Program-made: the position numbers and the translations under genes | Notes under the pieces: generated by a model | What the model was told of the DNA's origin: nothing | What the model saw: the letters and a program-made list of their open reading frames with translations, nothing else | Databases searched by the model: none | Assembly: GCA_026874595.1 (NCBI GenBank) | Contig: CM049316.1 | Location: 18,067,839-18,131,838 of the forward strand | Direction of reading: 5' to 3' | Source: Sipunculus nudus | Taxonomy: Eukaryota > Annelida > Sipuncula > Golfingiida > Sipunculidae | DNA: 64,000 nucleotides | In this document: positions 57,602 through 64,000 of the stretch, in pieces | Position numbering within the stretch: position 1 is the first letter of the stretch | Layout of the letters: every line of letters starts with the position of its first letter

Positions 57602-58066
57602 CTACACACATATGCAAATTTGTTGATAAAAATGTATACGTGTAAGTTAACCTTACAAAAGGACGATAATCAAAACATTAAGGCTGAGTCAATAAAAGCA
57701 TCAATCATTTCCTTTTTGTAATGTTCTTTTCAACAGGAAACATTAAAACACACAATAAACTTAAAAATTTGCCTAATTTGCATAATTTATTCACTTTTTT
57801 CATCTGAAACCTTAATTTTGAATAAACGTTTGTTATATGTGATTAATATTGAATAATTAGTTCCCAATAAATAATACTCTGTCATTCTTCTTTCCAAATT
57901 CTGAATTAACTACTTTATTAATTTCCGCTAATTTATTCAAATATGCAAGTTATCACATTAAATAAGCAAAATACGAAAGGTCACTCGCGTTTTAGATCCA
58001 ACCAAGGGACCTTTATCACCCCCGTCATAAACACATAGGATTTCCCCGGTTTGTTTGGGAACACCA
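57602..58066 (-). repeat. interspersed repeat, minus-strand copy
   Basis: Reverse complement of 55497-55937 over about 440 bp (gttaacttacac, gaaatgattgat, aagaacattacaaaaagg, gatgaaaaaag-gaataaatta, aatgacagataattattt-type blocks), at roughly 80-85 % identity by eye. It extends to the 'aatcctatg..tttatgacggggg' block and a weak GACGG tract. Confidence 0.7.
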
Positions 58067-58084
58067 TAATATGTCCCGTCCTGG

Positions 58085-59055
58085 ACGGGTTCATAAAAAA
58101 TCTAAAAATCATTCGTGAAAAAAGCTAACCACTTCTGGAGTTCCTTTAGATGCACCTGCTACTCTAATAAGAAGTAGATCCCAGTTATTTTTTTTTAATA
58201 AAGTCACATATAAAATGATATAATTTTGTATAAAAGAATCATTAAAAATATAATAAAATCATTCAAATGAGCAAACCCAAATCAGCTCTAGAGACCCACA
58301 AGTCGCACCTGCTGCTACAATAAAGGGTAAATCTGAGTAAAACTTTTCGAGATATCGCGTCCCATATGAAACGTAAACATGTTGCATTAAAAGATCATAA
58401 AAATCAAAAAATCATTCAAGTGTGACCAAAACCTTATCAGTTCTGGAGACCCATAAGATGCACTTGCTACTACAATTTGAAGTAGATCGGAGTACAGCTG
58501 TGTTTCCATGTTTTCGTAAATCTCGAAACATTAGTACGCAAAAAAATGGCATCCCTCTTTTTAAAGCTGTGTTTCCATGTACCCGTTAATCTCGTACGCA
58601 AAAAAAATCCCATCCCTCTTTTTAAGATGAACTATTTCCATGTGTATGTTTTTAAGTGCTCCGCATGCTTATCTGCAAAAACGGACCGCATCGTTTTTTT
58701 TCGGATGGCAATAAAGCCTACATTTCCCAACAGTGCCCCGGCGCCAGGTCACCGGATGCATTTAAAATAATATTGTGCATGTTTGCAGTTTCAAAAGAAG
58801 CACACGAAAGGGTATCCGCAAGAAAAACGTACTTAATTATCGAAACAGTTTTTGCGGACCGCGCACTATGAAGCGTACGTACGTCTTTTGCGGATGCAAT
58901 ATTTGCGGATACATGGAAACACAGCCTAAAACTTTTCGATATATTGCGTCGCATAAAATTGTATACGGACGGAATGACGGCACGACGGACAGAAGGACGG
59001 CCCGACGGACGGAGCTATTTCACCATCTCCCCCGCTCCGCTGAGGCGTGGGGGGG
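58085..59055 (+). repeat. interspersed repeat, plus-strand copy with three tandem units
   Basis: Units near 58100, 58255 and 58395 share 'aaaatcattc', 'tctggag..cc..aagatgcac' and 'ctgctac'/'ttgctac', followed by 'gtagatc'-type ends; 'gagtaaaacttttcgagata' closes the second unit. The last unit is split by the element at 58496-58926 and resumes 'aaaacttttcgatatattgc', leading to the GACGG tract (58970-59010) and 'ccccgctccgctgaggcg'. Head-to-head with the minus-strand copy. Confidence 0.6.
58496..58926. mobile_element. 431-bp TIR element with duplicated left end
   Basis: AGCTGTGTTTCCATGT at the left and GGCTGTGTTTCCATGT (reverse-complemented right end) match at 15 of 16 positions. The left terminal 60-70 bp are tandemly duplicated (second copy from 58565, both ending 'catccctctttttaa'). 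The flanks are TAC (58493-58495) and TAA (58927-58929). The neighbouring repeat unit shows the uninterrupted site 'gagtaaaactttt' (58335), which confirms the boundaries and suggests a TWA-type target with one mutation, as in PIF/Harbinger. Non-coding. Confidence 0.75.
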
Positions 59056-59199
59056 GGGGGGTAATTTATAGGCTACCTGTATGGTATTGAAAGCAGTGAC
59101 TGCATTGCTGAGAAACACTGGCACAACTTCCAAACCAGGAAAGGATCCAGGATATTGCACTAGAAGGGGGGGGTGGCAGAATATCAAACGTTGAAAATT

Positions 59200-59201
<2 letters not shown>

Positions 59202-59282
<81 letters not shown>
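59202..59282. repeat. (TA)n microsatellite
   Basis: About 40 units with one C interruption. Confidence 0.96.
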
Positions 59283-59559
59283 CGCTGCAGAAAAATATCA
59301 CTGTCTGTTTCACGGGAAGCGACCCTATCATCGGGTGAATGTGGTTAGAAAGAAGCTAACGGCGTGGTTCGAAAAGCCGAGACTTTACGAGATTACGTGA
59401 TTATGCTTTGTGCGTATCAGGGGAGTATGTGAAAGACTGACACTGATCCTATTGTCCTCGGCGGCACAATAGGATTGGTCGGGGTACACGTGCGATACTG
59501 CAACATAACAGGGCAAAGAGGTTTGTAGTTGTTTTAATGTTTATATTTAATAAAATGAT

Positions 59560-59690
59560 ATTTTACAAGGATGCCCAATCAGCATAGTAAACTAATTTTT
59601 AATAGGGTCCTGGCGGGTACAGAGAACATTTCAGTGTTATACATATGATATAAAATACACATATACTTTGAAAATTCACAATATACAAGG
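59560..59690 (-). mobile_element. LINE 3' tail fragment
   Basis: 'ttttacaaggatgcccaatcagcat', then 'aatagggtcctg' and 'acagagaa..ttatac' match 51376-51455, the minus-strand LINE's 3' end, in the same orientation. Only about 100 bp are shared, so this is a severely 5'-truncated copy or a relative. An insertion by the same machinery explains the similarity better than chance. Confidence 0.65.
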
Positions 59691-59699
59691 CAAATATAC

Positions 59700-59850
59700 A
59701 ATACTCACACCAAGTGGACTTGAATCGATAAACTCACCATGGGGTAATGGCAACGCCATGTCCCTCAACACTGCAAAGCAGTGAGAGAGCAACTACCTGA
59801 ACAGATAAGTCTGCCCAGCGGGTCCTCGTGGTGGTGGTGAGGGGGGGGGG
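59700..59850 (-). other. possible tRNA-like SINE head, weak
   Basis: On the minus strand 'gattcaagtccactt' resembles a B box and 'taggtagttgctctc'-like sequence lies about 70 bp upstream. A G-run occupies 59839-59860. Not strong enough for a firm call. Confidence 0.25.
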
Positions 59851-59904
59851 GGGGTTGGGGGGTTCGATGAGCGGGCACGTTGAATATTTGTACGAATGCT
59901 AGGT

Positions 59905-60541
59905 TCTAAAACATTTCAGAGTGAATTTGGCGGCACTTGGAGGGAATTTCAGCTCTTGAGTTCAACAATGATCCAGGGGGGCCGTTGCTATAAGTAGCTT
60001 TTCAGACAAACAGAGATCACACTTTCTAGTCCCACAGAAGTAAGGTGCTGCCGTGGCAGAGATTTCCCAGGAGAGCTTGTAATTGATATTGTTGTCTTTC
60101 AGTGACCAGATGTGTATAGACAGTTCAGTGTTTTTGGCGTGGGATCTGTTACGAAAGGATTGCTTGTGGTTATTGTATCTGGTCTTGAAATCACCTTCAG
60201 TACACCCTATGTAGTGTTTCTCGTCATTGTTTGTTCCAACTATTGCCTTGTAGACAATGCATCTCAGCTGACACTGACCATTCACAGGACATTCATCCTT
60301 TTTACGGCAGTTACATTGTTTTTGAGGTACAGCATTGTCAGTATTTAGGACCTTCATATTATGTTTGCTGATCAGGTTAGACATGTTGGGTAAACATATA
60401 TAGCTAATTTTCAAATTGTTCCTGTTGAACAGCTTGTAGTACCTGTGATGTTTTTGGAAGTGTTTTTCAACTAGTTTCATGAATTGTCTGCCAGTGTTGG
60501 TTTTTACATGACGGCTGTAGGGGGGATTGAACCATAATACA
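59905..60541 (-). pseudogene. Penelope-like element, C-terminal GIY-YIG endonuclease
   Basis: Penelope-like elements fuse a telomerase-related reverse transcriptase to a GIY-YIG nuclease that nicks the target. A minus-strand frame enters at 60541 (VLWFNPPYSRHVKTNTGRQF) and continues from Met at 60480 for 172 codons. It has a Cys-rich linker CNCRKKDECPVNGQC (residues 56-70), the GIY-YIG core KHYIGCTEGDFKTRYNNHK (88-106) with the conserved Arg, a Glu in TELSIHIW (119), and a closing CDLCLSEK (154-161). The frame ends at 59962, but similar coding (NSRAEIPSKCR) continues one frame over to about 59905, so there is a frameshift. The RT part is absent: the copy breaks at AT-rich sequence at 60541. 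Confidence 0.9.
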
Positions 60542-61705
60542 TATAATATATATTCATTAAAATATATTTTTTTTTATTTATTTTGGAACTTTACCGTTTA
60601 ATTTTTAAGCCATACAAACTGTATGTCAGTTTATTCGTCTCTCCATGGCTTTTTTTGACGTATGACTCTCCAAATAAGCGGTTTCCATGATTACAAATTT
60701 TAGATAAAATGTATAGAATTCGAAAAATGCACCTTTTAATCTTTTAAAATAAAGAGGTCTAGTTTTTGTATCTTGTGTACGAGCTTAATATCTCGCAACA
60801 ATGTTTTCATGTTTGCAAAATATCAACCGGGGGCGCTGCACATCAAAAACTATTAAATGTGATTTTGTGCCATGTCTCCAAAGTTATAAAAATATAGAAC
60901 TTTTATGGCAGCATATGACAATAATAATGATGGCCTTGTCTGTCAGCGTGTCCAGCTGTCTGTCTGTTCGTTTGTTTTATGTCAACTTCTGGCAAGCGCT
61001 CGACCTCTGGTAGTCTAGTTTGTTTGTTTAGTGCTTTGCTGTTGCGTCTGTTAACAGGAATACGGATTGCCACGAATTCATACGAAAGATTGTTGAGGTG
61101 TAGGAAAGTCCAAGTCCTTGAGGTTCAAGTCCACAAGCGGATTCCGGGGACCCCCCCCCCCCCCCGCCCTTTCCGGACCTGGCGACCTTTTATAGGCTAT
61201 GTAATTAGTCCTCCTGGGTTGGAACCCCCCCCCCCCCCCTTCTTCGAGGCCGACTTATATTAAACCAAAGCCAGGTCCAATACAAATCTCCTTTTGTAAC
61301 CAAATTTGAAATAAATCTTGATCATGTTATTTTCATGTTTGTTTCCACATGCATGAATCCCCTGATGTAGAGTGTATATCATAATGCTATTGTTTTTTAA
61401 ATATACTTTTAATAGTACGCACATATGTCCAGGACCCTCGTCAGGGTCATAAAAATTCGACTCAGTCCCACATCACTGGTAATGGACATGGATCTGGTCA
61501 GATCAAATTACACTGTGCTGTGGATGTTGATATAAGGGTTAAATTGGTAGGATTGTTTAGCTTTGGTGGAAATATGCGCTCTTATGAGTGTTTTTCCCTC
61601 AATCACCACCCTGGATATTGTGCGGTCTGTTTTATGAGGCATGTGGCTAAATATACCTTGGCTGATGAAATCCTCCTATAATTTGATGATTTTTGCGTGG
61701 TCCAG
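60542..61705. repeat. non-coding stretch with two long C-runs
   Basis: C-runs at about 61150-61164 and 61226-61239. No gene recognised; the 94-codon frame at 60979-61263 is made partly of poly-Pro from these runs. Confidence 0.5.
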
Positions 61706-61891
61706 AAAAGGAGTTATTCCGCTCTAAACTTTGCCAATACACGTCCCCTTGGCACTAAACCCTCTCCGGAGATAGATTCTCGCCTGGACGCTGTCCTCGG
61801 AGTACTGTCGTGTCGCATTCCCGCCCCCATATCGGACCGTGACAGCTTTGTTTCTCCCAATTTCTCGAAATTAACCGCTCATGCATTGGGG
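61706..61891 (+). CDS. possible internal coding exon, unrecognised
   Basis: Bounded by a TCCAG acceptor-like site (61701-61705) and a strong donor GGTAAGTG (GT at 61892). It is 186 bp (62 codons), open and phase 0 at both ends. The peptide begins KRSYSALNFANTRPLGTKPS and ends PNFSKLTAHALG. Codon-level composition is less AT-rich than the surroundings. No domain recognised and no ATG. The frame is open to 61963 without splicing, so it may be chance. Confidence 0.2.
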
Positions 61892-61963
61892 GTAAGTGCC
61901 ATTTTGTGTGCACACCAGAATAGGTCACGTGTCCGAATCATGTCTATACCGCTAGTCTGTTGA

Positions 61964-62489
61964 AACGACACAAAACTGCGGTAAAAAAACTCCGGGCGTC
62001 TCAGAGTAGAAAGGGGCAATGTTTTATGTATGACTTGTTGATGAGGAGGACGGATATGGAGGCATGGATAGATTGAGGATGTGCTGTGACTCACTGGTAG
62101 TTGCAACCAGGGCGGCGAGTGACGACTCGGTGTGTCTGGTCAGGCCGTTGTAAAAGTGCATCAACGTCCGCCCCGGTAGTAATGGGATCTAACTCTATTT
62201 ATGTTGAGGTTTGTTACAACAAGGAGTTTACAGGACTGGAGTAACAACTGTCAGAAGCCCTGCCAGGTCGCGAGTGTCAGTCGTGCGCTAATTGCAATTA
62301 AGACATGATAAGCCCATTAACTCTATTGTACGCCTATTGTGCCGCGGTGTCAAGCGCAGCGGCGGCACGGCCTTTGATAAAGCGAGCCTGCTAGATGTTA
62401 CTTCTGCGGTCCGCTGTAGCTCGCTGAAGCGGAGAGCGATATATCCAGTAACTGAGCAGTAAATCACTGGAATAACATTGACCGGAATT
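61964..62489. other. moderately GC-rich stretch upstream of a candidate gene
   Basis: No repeat or RNA recognised. It has more CpG than most of the window (for example 62335-62440), which could reflect a promoter-proximal region, but no clear core element is seen. Confidence 0.35.
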
Positions 62490-62992
62490 ATGAATGCGCA
62501 AATGGTTTGTTTTGTCAAGAATTATGCGCAACAAATATATCTAGAGAGGTCTCGTGTTGACGAATCACTTGACCAATTTTTGGATAGATGCGGACACTCT
62601 ACATCAACTTATGCCGTGATTCATGACGGACGACTGGTAAGTGTAAACCTTACTTTCCCTGAATAACTTCGGAATTATAAAAATTCCATCTGTTCCTACA
62701 CTTCTGACTTATATTAATAATTGGCCATGTATTATAGTATTCCGACGATAAAAAAAAATTTTTAGCTTATGCTCGGATGACTTTCATTTTGATGGATAAC
62801 AGCGAGCCATTGTCCGCTCTGTCACTGACGGCGTTGTTCTCGTATTATCGCCCATATGTACCGCAGCCATATGTAACGGGAACTAACGAGCTGTTCCGAA
62901 GTCACGCCGAAAGGTTGTCTCTCGCGCTGAATCAATTAGCGCCGGGCTTATCACCGGCATCTCTGTGTGCCATTGAGCAGCGAGTTTTATGA
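62490..62992 (+). CDS. candidate two-exon gene, unrecognised 134-residue product
   Basis: Exon 1 is 62490-62636: ATG, 49 codons, MNAQMVCFVKNYAQQIYLER to AVIHDGRL, followed by a strong donor (CTG|GTAAGTG). Exon 2 is 62738-62992: after ATTATAG, in the same phase, YSDDKKKFLAYARM leads into a 71-codon frame, ending LCAIEQRVL and TGA. The intron would be 101 bp, GT-AG, with a CTGAC branch-like motif (62704) but a weak pyrimidine tract. An in-frame stop at 62460 precedes the ATG. No domain, signal peptide or membrane segment is evident. The product matches nothing I know, and no poly-A signal is obvious downstream. Confidence 0.3.
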
Positions 62993-62994
62993 CC

Positions 62995-63400
62995 CCCGTC
63001 AGCAACATCCGACACGGCCAGACTCTCACTTGATACTCCATCCCTGTAAACTCCTTGGTTACAAGACAATTTTGACAAGCAGACCTTCCTTTTTGCGTTT
63101 CAGCCCTAAATGGACCTGAGGGTTCTGATTCAATTGGAGTCGCTATTACAATGGATATGTGTTATGTTTGTTCAGTATATTCAAAAGCCGCGTACTGATT
63201 TATTGGTGTTTCCCTATCACTGTGACTGGCACACCCTTAGCGCGTCTTCGGTTTTCTACTAGAAATTTATCCTAAATAGTTTTCTTTGTTACAAGTAAAT
63301 CATTACCAGTGAAATATCGCCATGCGTGAATGCATGCGAGCGTACAGGTGTGTGCGCGCTTGCGTGCGTATGAGTACACGCACAGCAGCGCTGTCTTTTA
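62995..63400. other. non-coding stretch
   Basis: No recognised structure. Ends in 'gtgtgcgcgcttgcgtgcgta' just before the terminal minisatellite. Confidence 0.45.
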
Positions 63401-64000
63401 TTGCTTGCCGGAAATCTTCGATTTCGGCAAGCATGTTCGTCAGTTGCGTATGTCTGTTTGTCTTTTTGTTGCTTGCCGGAATCAAATATTTCGGCAAGCA
63501 TATTGGTCAGTTGCGTATGTCTGTTTGTCTGTCTGTCTGTTTGTTGCTTGCCGGAAATCTTCGATTTCGGCAAGCATGTTCGTCAGTTGCGTATGTCTGT
63601 TTGTCTCTTTGTCTGTTTGTTGCTTGCCGGAAATCTTCGATTTCCGCAAGCATATTGGTCAGTTGCGTATGTCTGTTTGTTGCTTGCCGGAAATCTTCGA
63701 TTTCCGCAAGCATGTTGGTCAGTTCCGTATGTCCATTTGTCTGTTTGTTGCTTGCCGGAAGATTTCCGGCAAGCATGTTGGTCAGTTGCGTATGTCCATT
63801 TGTCTGTTTGTTTGCTTGCCGGAAGATTTCCGGCAAGCATGTTGGTCAGTTGCGTATGTCCATTTGTTGCTTGCCGGAAGATTTCCGGCAAGCATGTTGG
63901 TCAGTTGCGTATGTCCATTTGTCTGTTTGTTGCTTGCCGGAAATCTTCGATTTCGGCAAGTTGGTTGGTCAGTTGCGTATGTCCATTTGTTTGTTTTTTT
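63401..64000. repeat. hairpin-forming minisatellite, at least nine units, runs off the window
   Basis: Units start (TTGCTTGCCGG) at 63401, 63469, 63544, 63620, 63680, 63748, 63812, 63867 and 63930, with periods of 55-76 bp. Each unit is a palindrome (CTTGCCGGAAAT-cttcg-ATTTCGGCAAG, or the shorter GCTTGCCGGAAGATTTCCGG form) plus 'catgttggtcagttgcgtatgt' and a variable number of 'ctgt/ttgt' repeats that accounts for the length differences. Long minus-strand frames (63289-63891) encode the repeat itself and are not genes. An isolated unit is at 54247-54308. Confidence 0.93.

Noticed and set aside
63289-63891. Overlapping minus-strand frames encoding a repeated 20-residue peptide
   Set aside because: They are translations of the hairpin minisatellite. 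Several frames are open at once because the unit lacks stops, not because of selection for protein.
63401-64000. CRISPR-like array (repeats with spacers)
   Set aside because: Repeat length and spacing vary, the 'spacers' are CTGT/TTGT variants of one another, and the genome is eukaryotic.

Overview
The window looks like intergenic or intronic DNA from an AT-rich, repeat-dense invertebrate genome. A lophotrochozoan, probably a mollusc, fits best. Evidence: clear non-LTR, Ty3/Gypsy and Penelope-type coding remnants, a tRNA-headed SINE, many TIR elements, long (TA)n, (TC)n and poly-G/C tracts, and 'gacggacgg' interspersed repeats of a kind I associate with molluscs. The taxon is inferred from general familiarity only. 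I found no convincing conserved host gene, no rRNA, no functional tRNA and no CRISPR array. Nothing looks prokaryotic.

Layout. 1-12.4 kb: mostly featureless AT-rich DNA, one (AT)n tract, a diverged SINE tail (7.3-7.5 kb) and small tandem duplications. 12.5-16.3 kb: two copies of one MITE family (a third, inverted, lies at 47.6 kb) and a poly-G-containing TIR element. 19.0-23.0 kb: a decayed Ty3/Gypsy element in the order LTR, primer-binding site, gag, zinc knuckle, protease, reverse transcriptase, split by an inverted-repeat element built of short TTACCCC units. 24.0-26.5 kb: an AT-rich tandem/inverted repeat structure. 28.0-28.6 kb: an LTR-like segment with a TATA box. 30.7-31.6 kb: a CpG-rich TIR element and a pogo/Tigger-like MITE. 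33.1-33.6 kb: a short element with TTAA target duplications.

36.16-37.22 kb: a foldback-type element whose ends are opposed arrays of a 14-bp C-rich unit, bounded by an 8-bp direct duplication. 39.7-40.6 kb: a hAT-like relic. 42.1-45.5 kb: four nested insertions: a hAT-like element (TSD TGGGT), within it a PIF/Harbinger-like element (TSD TTA), within that a second one (TSD TAA), and inside it a tRNA-derived SINE. 51.3-53.0 kb: a minus-strand non-LTR retrotransposon with an FADD catalytic motif. 55.1-59.1 kb: opposed copies of an interspersed repeat family around a decayed reading frame that has only two internal stops. 59.9-60.5 kb: a minus-strand Penelope-like GIY-YIG endonuclease end.

61.7-63.0 kb holds the only candidate host exons, none recognised: one possible internal exon, and a possible two-exon 134-codon gene with a 101-bp GT-AG intron. 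63.4-64.0 kb is a hairpin-forming minisatellite that runs off the window edge; one isolated unit of it sits at 54.25 kb. The window is best read as a layered record of mobile-element insertions, not as a set of cooperating genes.
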